Of a stretch of DNA of 7,122 nt, positions 1 through 6,623 are shown piece by piece. Position 1 is the first letter of the stretch. Each line of letters begins with the position of its first letter. Below the pieces are notes generated by a model that was not told the origin of the DNA, searched no databases, and was given only the letters and a program-made list of their open reading frames with translations. This stretch comes from Acidithiobacillus sp. (GTDB lineage Bacteria > Pseudomonadota > Gammaproteobacteria > Acidithiobacillales > Acidithiobacillaceae), in contig DAIAVG010000071.1 of NCBI GenBank assembly GCA_027445725.1, forward strand, positions 1-7,122, read 5' to 3'. A program made the translations under genes and the position numbers.

Positions 1-755
1 CTCAAAGGCAGCGCATCCAGGGCGACCTGCGCCCGGACACCCGAAGCTTTCAGGATATGGCCAAGGTCGGCCAGAAAGCCATCGGAACAATCCACGGCAC
101 AAAGCACACCACTTGCCAGCGCCGTTGCGCCGAATTCGAGACGGGGCGTGGGACGCAGCCGTCGCGCCTCCAATGCGTCCCGCTGTGGTGCTGAGCAGGG
201 AAAGGTCTGCCCGTCATGGCCGCGCTCCACAAAAGCCAGGTCCAGGGCCGCGGCCGCGTCCCCGAGACTGCCGGTGACCCAGATCACGTCTCCGGGCCGC
301 GCCGCGTCACGGCGCATCACCCCATGGCCGGTAAGCCCCAATGCGGTGACGGAGAGGGTCAGCGGCCCATCCGTAGCCACCATATCGCCGCCGGCCAGGG
401 TAACGCCATGTCGGTCGGCGAGTGCACTCCAGCCCGTTGCGAATGCTTCAATCCACGCCCCATAGCCTTCCTCCCGCTGCGGCAGGGCCAGGCTGAGCAG
501 GCACCAGCGCGCCTCCGCACCCATGGCGGCCAGGTCGCTGAGATTCACCGCAAGGGCTTTCCAGGCAAGGTCTTCCGGGCGGACCTCGGGGAAAAAGTGG
601 CGACCGGCAACCAGGGTATCCATCGTCGCCACCAGTTGCCGACCCGCGGGGTCCAGCCAGGCGGCGTCATCACCGATACCGAGCCGCACGCCCCTGCCCG
701 CCTTACCGAGACGACTCCGTAACCGTTCGATGAGCGCAAACTCTCCGCCCGCCAT
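1..755 (-). CDS. thiL: Thiamine-monophosphate kinase, 3'-truncated by the window edge
   Basis: ThiL phosphorylates thiamine monophosphate with ATP to give thiamine diphosphate, the last step of cofactor synthesis, in the cytoplasm. Reading leftward from the ATG at 753-755 gives 251 codons with no stop before the edge; E. coli ThiL is about 325 residues, so roughly the last 75 are missing. The start MAGGEFALIERL matches the family N-terminus. Visible motifs are GIGDDAA (residues 26-32, metal/ATP-binding aspartates), MDTLVAGRHF (45-54), NLSDLAAMGA (71-80), GGD (122-124), VTGSLGDAAA (160-169), RPTPRLEFG (201-209) and DCSDGFLADLGH (222-233). The usual GGDT reads GGDM here, a small deviation. A ribosome site GGAG lies 5 bases upstream of the start. 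The gene diverges from gluQ. The identification is firm; only the C-terminus is unseen. Confidence 0.96.
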   Translation of the reverse strand, partial: MAGGEFALIERLRSRLGKAGRGVRLGIGDDAAWLDPAGRQLVATMDTLVAGRHFFPEVRPEDLAWKALAVNLSDLAAMGAEARWCLLSLALPQREEGYGAWIEAFATGWSALADRHGVTLAGGDMVATDGPLTLSVTALGLTGHGVMRRDAARPGDVIWVTGSLGDAAAALDLAFVERGHDGQTFPCSAPQRDALEARRLRPTPRLEFGATALASGVLCAVDCSDGFLADLGHILKASGVRAQVALDALPL

Positions 756-760
756 GTTCA

Positions 761-764
761 CTCC
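761..764 (-). promoter_or_regulatory. thiL ribosome binding site
   Basis: On the minus strand the sequence before the thiL ATG reads GGAGTGAAC, placing GGAG 5 bases from the start codon. This supports the ATG at 753-755 as the true start. Confidence 0.7.
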
Positions 765-784
765 GTTTTCGCCGATGCTCGCGC

Positions 785-790
785 TACTAT
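785..790 (+). promoter_or_regulatory. Candidate -10 element for the gluQ-led operon
   Basis: TACTAT on the plus strand keeps the most important -10 positions (first T, second A, last T) and overlaps the thiL -10 candidate on the other strand. Transcription would begin near 797, leaving a leader of about 20 bases with the gluQ ribosome site. No convincing -35 sequence is seen 16-18 bases upstream, so the call is weak. It is favoured by being the only AT-rich point in the divergent gap. Confidence 0.3.
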
Positions 791-794
791 AGCA
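786..794 (-). promoter_or_regulatory. Candidate extended -10 promoter for thiL
   Basis: Read on the minus strand this is TGCTATAGT: a TG dinucleotide, one base, then TATAGT, which matches the TATAAT consensus at five of six positions. This is the arrangement of an extended -10 promoter. Transcription would start near 779, giving a leader of about 24 bases that includes the thiL ribosome site. No good -35 hexamer is visible at the standard spacing, which extended -10 promoters can tolerate. It is inferred from sequence alone. Confidence 0.45.
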
Positions 795-807
795 AGGACA
801 TCACCTG

Positions 808-812
808 AAGGA
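808..812 (+). promoter_or_regulatory. gluQ ribosome binding site
   Basis: AAGGA sits 4 bases before the ATG at 817 (context AAGGAAGCC then ATG) and supports that start over later in-frame codons. Confidence 0.65.
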
Positions 813-816
813 AGCC

Positions 817-1707
817 ATGCCCTGCACCCCCACCGTCACCGGACGCTTTGCGCCCTCCCCCAGCGGCCCGCTCCATGCGGGATCACTCATTGCCGCCATT
901 GGCAGCTATCTCAGCGCCCGCAGTCAGGGCGGGCGCTGGCTGCTGCGCCTGGAGGATGTGGATGAGGGCCGTGTGCGTCCCGGTGCCGCCGACATCATTC
1001 TCCGGCAACTGGAGGCCCTGGCGCTGGACTGGGACGGACCGGTGCAGACCCAGTCTTCCCGTAAGGCGGTCTACCAGGAAGCGCTGGCGGCTTTGCAGGC
1101 ACAGAGCATGGTCTACCCCTGTGCCTGCACCCGTCAGGAAATCCGGGGCTTCGGCGAACGTTATCCGGGCATTTGCCGGTCGGGTCTGGCACCCGGACGG
1201 CAGACCCGCTCCTGGCGCCTGCGGGTGCCCGACATCCTGCCCCCCTGGGAGGATCGTTTCCATGGCCGGCAACAACCGCCCGCACCACAGGGTGACCCCA
1301 TCCTGCTGCGTGCTGACGGCTACTTCGCCTATATCCTGGCCTGTGTCGTGGACGACGGGGCGCAAGGTGTCAGCGAAGTGATTCGCGGCAGTGATCTGCT
1401 TGCGCTCACCGATACGCAGCGTTATCTGCAAAGCGCCCTGGACCTGCCTCACCCGCAATATGGACACCTGCCCCTGCTCTGTAACGCGGACGGACGCAAG
1501 CTGTCCAAAAGTGCCGACAGCCCCGCCTGGACAGGCGACCCCAGTCAGGCCTGGGAAGAGACGTTGCGACTGCTGGGCTGGACAACGCCTGCCGGGTTGC
1601 AGGGGGCTTCTGCGGTGGAGTGGCGCGACTGGGCACGCACACGGATGGCTGAGGGACGGCCTCTTTATCGCATTGCTCCACTGGCCTGTACCAGCAGACG
1701 GCGTTAG
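817..1707 (+). CDS. gluQ: Glutamyl-Q tRNA(Asp) synthetase
   Basis: This GluRS paralogue lacks the anticodon-binding domain. It activates glutamate and attaches it to the queuosine base at position 34 of tRNA-Asp. The 296 residues match the family length (E. coli about 300). The class I signature is RFAPSPSGPLHAGS (residues 10-23, HIGH equivalent), with KLSKS at 228-232 as the KMSKS loop. Four putative zinc ligands are present: C102, C104, Y116 and C120. R10, E46, Y172 and R190 align with the glutamate-pocket residues of the E. coli enzyme. The start is set by the AAGGA site and by the short distance to RFAPSPSG. sfsA begins 10 bases after the stop, so the two are probably co-transcribed. The Arg-rich tail (SRRR) is unremarkable. 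The role implies queuosine-modified tRNA in this organism, whose biosynthesis genes are not in the window. Confidence 0.96.
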   Translation: MPCTPTVTGRFAPSPSGPLHAGSLIAAIGSYLSARSQGGRWLLRLEDVDEGRVRPGAADIILRQLEALALDWDGPVQTQSSRKAVYQEALAALQAQSMVYPCACTRQEIRGFGERYPGICRSGLAPGRQTRSWRLRVPDILPPWEDRFHGRQQPPAPQGDPILLRADGYFAYILACVVDDGAQGVSEVIRGSDLLALTDTQRYLQSALDLPHPQYGHLPLLCNADGRKLSKSADSPAWTGDPSQAWEETLRLLGWTTPAGLQGASAVEWRDWARTRMAEGRPLYRIAPLACTSRRR

Positions 1708-1717
1708 GCTGAGCCCC

Positions 1718-2416
1718 ATGAACCTGCCCCCCCTCACCCCCGCCACCCTGATCCGCCGCTACAAACGCTTTCTTGCCGACTGCGCATTGGCCAGCGGCGA
1801 GATCATCACCGTGCACTGCCCCAACTCCGGGAGCATGCGCAGTTGTGCCGAACCCGGTCAGCCCATCCTGATCTCCCTCAGCGACAACCCCAAACGCAAA
1901 TTGGCCTGGACCTGGGAGCTCTACTGGAGCGGCGCCAGCTGGGTCTGCGTCAACACCCAGCGCCCCAATGCCGTAGTTGCCGAGGCCATCGCCGCGGGCG
2001 ACATACCTGCCTTGCAAAACTACGCACATCTGCGCCGCGAAGTGCCTTATGGCAGTCATGAACGCGTGGATATTCTACTCAGCTCCGAGGGTCAGCCACC
2101 CTGCTACGTAGAGGTAAAATCCTGCACCCTGCTGGAGGATGATGGCGTCATCCGCTTCCCCGATGCGGTCAGCAGCCGCGCCCTGCGCCATCTGGGGGCA
2201 TTGACGGAGGTGGTCCGCAGCGGCGGACGTGCGGTGATGCTTTTCCTGATTGGCCGGGAAGATGGCCGGGGTTTTGCGCCCGCAGACGCCGTTGATCCCG
2301 CCTATGGCAAGGCCCTGCGCCTGGCACGCACCGACGGTGTGGAAATTCTGGCCTACCGGACCCGCATCAGTCCTGATAAAATAAGCCTCAGTGCGGCGGA
2401 ACCGCTTCTCTTTTAG
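1718..2416 (+). CDS. sfsA: SfsA family protein (sugar fermentation stimulation protein homologue)
   Basis: The 232 residues match the family size (E. coli SfsA 234). The N-terminus ATLIRRYKRFLAD (residues 9-21) and HCPNSGSM (33-40) are close to the E. coli protein, and DNPKRKLAWTWEL (56-68) is the next conserved block. The C-terminal half carries a PD-(D/E)XK nuclease-like core: RVDIL with D118, then YVEVKS with E132 and K134, followed by FPDAVSSRALRHL (147-159) and GVEILAYRTRIS (207-218). E. coli SfsA was found through effects on maltose metabolism and binds DNA; its biochemical role remains unclear, so the name should not be read as a function. The reading frame is open back to 1391, but the ATG at 1718 gives the family N-terminus and lies 10 bases past the gluQ stop. 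The ribosome site is weak (AGGCTGAG region), suggesting coupling to gluQ translation. Confidence 0.94.
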   Translation: MNLPPLTPATLIRRYKRFLADCALASGEIITVHCPNSGSMRSCAEPGQPILISLSDNPKRKLAWTWELYWSGASWVCVNTQRPNAVVAEAIAAGDIPALQNYAHLRREVPYGSHERVDILLSSEGQPPCYVEVKSCTLLEDDGVIRFPDAVSSRALRHLGALTEVVRSGGRAVMLFLIGREDGRGFAPADAVDPAYGKALRLARTDGVEILAYRTRISPDKISLSAAEPLLF

Positions 2417-2423
2417 CCGCTTC

Positions 2424-2428
2424 AGGAG
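2424..2428 (+). promoter_or_regulatory. map ribosome binding site
   Basis: AGGAG lies 6 bases before the ATG at 2435, in the 18-base gap after sfsA. It fixes the map start and keeps the 12-residue N-terminal extension. Confidence 0.75.
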
Positions 2429-2434
2429 AACAGC

Positions 2435-3244
2435 ATGTTACAGCGCAGCAAAAAATCCCCCCAGAACAACATCAAGACCGCAGAAGAGGTCGAAAAAATG
2501 CGGGTTGCCGGCCAGCTCACGGCCATGGTGCTGAAGATGATCGGCCCCCATGTCAAAGCCGGCGTCACCACTGGTGAACTGGACCGCATCTGCCACGATT
2601 ACATCGTCAATGATCTGCAGGGCATTCCGGCGCCGCTCAACTATCAGCCCAGCCCGGAATATCCACCCTTTCCGAAATCCGTCTGCATCTCCCTCAACCA
2701 TGTGATCTGCCACGGCATTCCCGGCGACCGCGTCATCAGGGATGGCGACATGCTGAACATTGACGTCACCGTCATCAAAGAGGGCTATCACGGTGACAGC
2801 AGCAAAATGTTCACTGTCGGCGAGGTGCCGTTGCGGTCGCGGCGGGTGATGGAAGTGGCCCATGAAGCCATGGTGCGTGGCATTCAGCAGGTGCGGCCCG
2901 GCGCGACCCTGGGCGATATTGGCCATGCCATCCAGGTCTACGCCGAGGCGCAGCACTGTTCCATCGTGCGGGAGTTCTGTGGGCACGGGATTGGCCGCAA
3001 TTTCCACGATGAGCCGCAGGTATTGCACTATGGCAATCCCGGCGAAGGCATTGAACTGGTGGCGGGCATGACCTTCACCATCGAGCCCATGGTCAATGCC
3101 GGCAAACGCCATATCAAGGCCCTGCCCGACGGCTGGACCATCGTCACCAAGGATCACAGTGCCTCCGCCCAGTGGGAGCACACCATTCTGGTCACCGACG
3201 ATAGTTACGAAATACTGACCCAACTGCCTGGCGACCCCATTTAA
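2435..3244 (+). CDS. map: Methionine aminopeptidase, type I
   Basis: It removes the initiator methionine from nascent proteins when the second residue is small, acting in the cytosol near the ribosome. The 269 residues form one pita-bread metallopeptidase domain. All five metal ligands are present: D110 (in NIDVT), D121 (in HGDSSK), H184 (in GHGIG), E217 (in TIEPM) and E248 (in WEHT). H93 in CHGIP is the substrate-side histidine. Compared with E. coli Map, the N-terminus has about ten extra residues before IKTAEEVEKMRVAG. The loop between IVN and PKSVCIS (about residues 60-79) is about six residues longer and rich in proline and tyrosine. The start is supported by a strong AGGAG. glnD begins 2 bases after the stop; map-glnD adjacency is common in proteobacteria. 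Confidence 0.97.
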   Translation: MLQRSKKSPQNNIKTAEEVEKMRVAGQLTAMVLKMIGPHVKAGVTTGELDRICHDYIVNDLQGIPAPLNYQPSPEYPPFPKSVCISLNHVICHGIPGDRVIRDGDMLNIDVTVIKEGYHGDSSKMFTVGEVPLRSRRVMEVAHEAMVRGIQQVRPGATLGDIGHAIQVYAEAQHCSIVREFCGHGIGRNFHDEPQVLHYGNPGEGIELVAGMTFTIEPMVNAGKRHIKALPDGWTIVTKDHSASAQWEHTILVTDDSYEILTQLPGDPI

Positions 3245-3246
3245 GA

Positions 3247-5844
3247 ATGACGAGCCGCGCCGCGCAAACCCGGACGCTCGCACCCCATGCGGCGTTGCGC
3301 GAGGGTCAGGGGTCGCTGCAAGCCGCCTTTTCACCACAGCAGAGCAGCAGCGCCTTGCTCCGCCAGCACTGTCGTCTGGTGGACAGCACCCTGCGCAAGC
3401 TCTGGCAGGCGCCATCGGGCACAGACGCGTCAGCCGCCGACCATCTCACCCTGGTGGCCGTAGGTGGTTACGGGCGCGGCACCCTCTTCCCCGGCTCCGA
3501 CATTGATTTGTTGATCCTGACCCCCAGCGCCCTGACCGCGACACAAAAAGACTTCATCGAAGGCTTCCTGAGCAGCCTCTGGGACCTGCAGATGCAGGTG
3601 GGGCACAGCGTTCGCAGCGTGGACGAATGCTTGCAGGAGGCACGCCAGGACTTGGGCATTGCCACCACCCTGCTGGAGTCCCGTTATCTGGCCGGATCGC
3701 GCCCTCTGCTGCAAGACCTGAATCGCGCCTTGCAAGAAAATCCGCCCTGGTCCCCCCCGCTTTTTTTCGCCGCCAAACTGGCGGAGCAGGAAAACCGCCA
3801 CTCCCGGTGCAGCGATACCGCCTTTCATCTCGAACCCAACCTCAAGGAAGGTCCCGGTGCGCTGCGCGATATCCATCACCTGCAATGGCTCGCGGCCAGT
3901 GTTTTTGGGGAGGGCAGCCTGCACCGGCTGCGCGATGAGGACATTATCACCGGCGAGGAATATCGTCAGCTCCTGCGCGCCCAGGCCCTGCTCTCCCGCC
4001 TGCGGATCGCCCTGCACTACGCCACCGGACGCCACGAAGACCGTCTGCGCCTCGACTTGCAGGTGCCGCTGGCGCGGCAATTGGGTTACACCGACCGGCG
4101 CGGGCGCAGTGCCGTCGAACAACTGATGCAAAAGCTCTATCGCGCCTTCGCCGACATCCTGCGCATCGCCGCCATTGCCCAGGAAAATATCGCGCAGCAC
4201 TTGGCCACACGCACGACAGCGCCCGTGGTTGCAGACCAGCGCGTCGCCCTGCCCCTGACCACGCTGCGCCGCGATGATCCGCAATTGCTGCGGCACATTC
4301 TGAGCCTGTTCCGCAGCCTGGCGGAGGACTCCCGACGGCGCACCCTCGATGCCCAGACCCAGCGCCAGCTTTACGCGTTACGGAGCGCTATTCACCCGCG
4401 TGATCTGGATCACGATCCCGTTGCGCAGAGGGAATTTCTCGCCATTCTCGCCCAGCCCGACGGCGCCTATCGCAGCCTCAAAATGATGCAGCAATGTGGC
4501 ATTTTGGCGCGCATACTCCCCGCTTTCGGACGCATTACCGGACGCATCCAGCACGACCTCTTCCACGTGTATACCGTTGATCAGCACACCCTCTTTCTGC
4601 TCCGCAACCTCGGTCAAATATGGGCCAACGAGACGCCACAGATGCCCGTCGCCAACGCTGCCCGGGAGCAGGTCGAAAAACCGGAGTTACTGGTGCTGGC
4701 GGGCCTCTTCCATGATATCGGCAAAGGCCGCGGCGGCGATCACTCCAAAATCGGTGCGCAGGAAGCCCGGCGTTTTGCCCGGCGTTTACAGTTGCCGCCC
4801 CGCGATACGGAACTGATCGTCTGGCTGGTGGAACAACACCTGCAAATGTCCGGCGTCTCCCAGCGACGTGACCTCGAAGATCCACAGGTCATCCGCGATT
4901 TTGCCGATCTGGTCCAGGATGAACGACATCTTGCCCATCTTCTGCTCCTCACCGTTGCCGATATGCGTGCCACCAACCCTGAACTCTGGAATGACTGGAA
5001 GGGATTGTTGCTCGGCACCCTGTACCGGGCGACGGCTAGTGAACTTCAGCGGGAAGAGCGCCAGATACGGGACCTTCCGCAACTCATCGCCGACAAACAA
5101 CATTTTGTCATGGGAAAAATCACCAGCATGGACCAGCCGCGGGCACGCGCCCTCTGGCAGCATCTTTCTGGTCCCTATTTCCTGCGTTACACCGAGGACG
5201 AACTGCTCTGGCATTGTCAGGAAATACTGGCCCACAAAAGCCGCAAGACGCTGGTTGCGGTGCGGCCCCATGAGCCAGAGGGCAGCGAAATCCTGATTTA
5301 CGGTTCGGACCGGCCGGGGCTTTTCCAGCAGATTACCGGCGCGCTCGATCGTCAGTCCTTGAACATTATCGACGCCCGGATCGATACCAGCGAGGACGGG
5401 CGCGCCATTGACACTTTTCTGGTCATCGACAACAGCCACGCCTTCGCCCACAGCGCCCAAGCCCATGCCGATCTGGGTGCCGAACTCCGCGCAATTATTG
5501 AAGGAGAGACGACCAGCAAGCCCCGTTTCGGCCCGCGCCATCGCGACCCACGCCACCGTTTTTTCGCCAATATTCCGGCCGAAATCCGGGTGGACAACCG
5601 CGCCCTACCCCGCTACACCCTACTGGAAGTCCGCGCCACGGATCAGCTTGGGCTACTGTATCAGGTGGGTGAGGCACTACGCGCCTTACAACTCAACATC
5701 CACGGCGCCAAAGTCTCCACTTTTGGTGAACGGGTAGAAGATACCTTTTTCATCCTCAACGAGCGTGGGCGCAAACTGACGGACGCACAGGCCAAGGCAC
5801 TGACCCAAACCTTGGGCAATATCCTGAACGGCAAGGCCGCGTAG
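3247..5844 (+). CDS. glnD: Bifunctional PII uridylyltransferase / uridylyl-removing enzyme
   Basis: GlnD senses glutamine. At low glutamine it uridylylates the PII proteins (GlnB/GlnK); at high glutamine it removes UMP, thereby controlling glutamine synthetase and nitrogen-regulated transcription. The 865 residues compare with 890 in E. coli and contain every domain. The nucleotidyltransferase has GGYGRG (73-78) and SDIDLLIL with D85 and D87, then LEPNLKEGPGALRD (195-208). The HD hydrolase has VDQH (H447), LFHDIGKG (H489, D490), DHSKIGA (498-504) and TVADMRATNP (D572). Two glutamine-sensing ACT domains lie at about 681-757 (YGSDRPGLFQQITGAL) and 789-863 (DQLGLLYQVGEAL). Both catalytic activities therefore look intact. 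The start is 2 bases after map with only a poor ribosome site (TAAGA), so translation is probably coupled to map. The PII genes are not in the window. Confidence 0.97.
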   Translation: MTSRAAQTRTLAPHAALREGQGSLQAAFSPQQSSSALLRQHCRLVDSTLRKLWQAPSGTDASAADHLTLVAVGGYGRGTLFPGSDIDLLILTPSALTATQKDFIEGFLSSLWDLQMQVGHSVRSVDECLQEARQDLGIATTLLESRYLAGSRPLLQDLNRALQENPPWSPPLFFAAKLAEQENRHSRCSDTAFHLEPNLKEGPGALRDIHHLQWLAASVFGEGSLHRLRDEDIITGEEYRQLLRAQALLSRLRIALHYATGRHEDRLRLDLQVPLARQLGYTDRRGRSAVEQLMQKLYRAFADILRIAAIAQENIAQHLATRTTAPVVADQRVALPLTTLRRDDPQLLRHILSLFRSLAEDSRRRTLDAQTQRQLYALRSAIHPRDLDHDPVAQREFLAILAQPDGAYRSLKMMQQCGILARILPAFGRITGRIQHDLFHVYTVDQHTLFLLRNLGQIWANETPQMPVANAAREQVEKPELLVLAGLFHDIGKGRGGDHSKIGAQEARRFARRLQLPPRDTELIVWLVEQHLQMSGVSQRRDLEDPQVIRDFADLVQDERHLAHLLLLTVADMRATNPELWNDWKGLLLGTLYRATASELQREERQIRDLPQLIADKQHFVMGKITSMDQPRARALWQHLSGPYFLRYTEDELLWHCQEILAHKSRKTLVAVRPHEPEGSEILIYGSDRPGLFQQITGALDRQSLNIIDARIDTSEDGRAIDTFLVIDNSHAFAHSAQAHADLGAELRAIIEGETTSKPRFGPRHRDPRHRFFANIPAEIRVDNRALPRYTLLEVRATDQLGLLYQVGEALRALQLNIHGAKVSTFGERVEDTFFILNERGRKLTDAQAKALTQTLGNILNGKAA

Positions 5845-5914
5845 ACGATGCAGGTTGGTCAGGCACGCTCCCATTTCCAGCACATTCGCCCTTTCTCCAG
5901 ACAGGCTCAACACC

Positions 5915-6583
5915 ATGTGGTCATTCCTTCTTCCTGATGCCCGGCGCCGCCGCGACCGCGCCCTGGCCCTCGCCGCCGTCCTGCGCAGCGCCCTGCTGGT
6001 ACAGAACATTGCGCGCAACGGCACTCAGCCTGGAGAGCTGCTGCAGACCTGCATACAGAGCATTCTCGCGCTGGAGTGCCAGGATAGCCTGCATGCCTTG
6101 GGCGATGTCGACAGTCTGCGTCAAGCCCTGGGCCTGCTCTGCCCCTTGCTACAACGCGGCCCCGGCAACGCCCAAGAGGCCGAACTACTACGCTACAGCA
6201 TGGCGCTGACGGCCCTCGGTAAACGTCTGCTTAAAAATTCGTCCGCTACCCAGCGCATCCAGGAAGGTATCGAACAGGCACAGCGCCAGGTCGTCCATTT
6301 TGGCGATCCGACACAGCGCAGCATCATCGCCGGACTCGCCCAGACTTACACCGAGGCCATCGGCACCCTTCGCCCGCGCATCATTGTCAGCGGCGAAAGC
6401 CGCTTTCTGAGCGATCCCGACGATGCCGCACGCATCCGCACCCTCCTGCTCAGCGGCATCCGTGCGGCGGTCTTGTGGCGACAGGCGGGCGGTCACCTGC
6501 CCGGCGCCATCCTGGAACGACGTGGGCTCTGCCAGGAAGCAGAAGAACTGCTGGCCACCCATCCACAGCACGGCACTTTTTAG
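5915..6583 (+). CDS. hflD: HflD family protein (DUF489, lysogenization regulator homologue)
   Basis: The 222-residue protein resembles E. coli HflD (213 residues), a peripheral membrane protein known for binding phage lambda CII and raising lytic growth; its normal role outside phage infection is not established. Family features are ALAAVLRSALLVQNIARNG (18-36), LLRYSMALTALGKRLL (91-106), LRPRIIVSG (152-160) and the best signature GIRAAVLWRQAGG (181-193). It appears all-helical with no signal peptide or membrane segment. The ATG at 5915 is preferred. A TTG at 5855 in the same frame would add 20 residues unlike the family and has only AGG directly against it. AGG at 5903-5905 is a weak ribosome site for the ATG. 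The 70 bases after glnD show no clear promoter or terminator, so read-through from glnD is likely. The usual enterobacterial partner mnmA is not adjacent. Confidence 0.88.
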   Translation: MWSFLLPDARRRRDRALALAAVLRSALLVQNIARNGTQPGELLQTCIQSILALECQDSLHALGDVDSLRQALGLLCPLLQRGPGNAQEAELLRYSMALTALGKRLLKNSSATQRIQEGIEQAQRQVVHFGDPTQRSIIAGLAQTYTEAIGTLRPRIIVSGESRFLSDPDDAARIRTLLLSGIRAAVLWRQAGGHLPGAILERRGLCQEAEELLATHPQHGTF

Positions 6584-6588
6584 CCCCC

Positions 6589-6604
6589 CTCACCGGTGGG
6601 TGAG
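6589..6604. terminator. Small hairpin between convergent hflD and lon
   Basis: CTCACC at 6589-6594 pairs with GGTGAG at 6599-6604 around a four-base loop, just after the hflD stop and 20 bases past the lon stop. The stem is only six pairs and neither strand has a T-run after it, so it is not a classical intrinsic terminator. Its position in a convergent gap makes a weak or factor-assisted bidirectional terminator the likeliest role. Confidence 0.3.
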
Positions 6605-6623
6605 CTGGCCGAGGTCACACGTT

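Noticed and set aside
216..722. A 168-codon plus-strand open frame opposite thiL
   Set aside because: The minus strand encodes clear ThiL motifs through the whole stretch, and the plus-strand product is low-complexity and unrecognisable.
1391..1717. Upstream extension of the sfsA reading frame inside gluQ
   Set aside because: The frame is open by chance. The family N-terminus starts at the ATG at 1718, and the extension encodes unrelated sequence overlapping gluQ.
883..1746. A 287-codon open frame on the minus strand opposite gluQ
   Set aside because: It mirrors a well-supported gluQ gene, has no recognisable motifs, and is explained by GC-rich third-position bias leaving antisense frames open.
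2438..3415. A 325-codon minus-strand open frame opposite map and the start of glnD
   Set aside because: It spans two confirmed plus-strand genes and its junction, shows no family resemblance, and has the composition expected of an antisense shadow.
3430..4296. A 288-codon minus-strand open frame opposite glnD
   Set aside because: The plus-strand frame here encodes the nucleotidyltransferase motifs of GlnD; the antisense product has none.
4786..5556. A 256-codon minus-strand open frame opposite the HD/ACT part of glnD
   Set aside because: It is a shadow of the conserved HD and ACT coding region, with no motif or ribosome site noticed.
5855..5914. TTG start giving hflD a 20-residue N-terminal extension
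   Set aside because: The extension does not resemble HflD proteins and has no properly spaced ribosome site; the ATG at 5915 fits the family length better.
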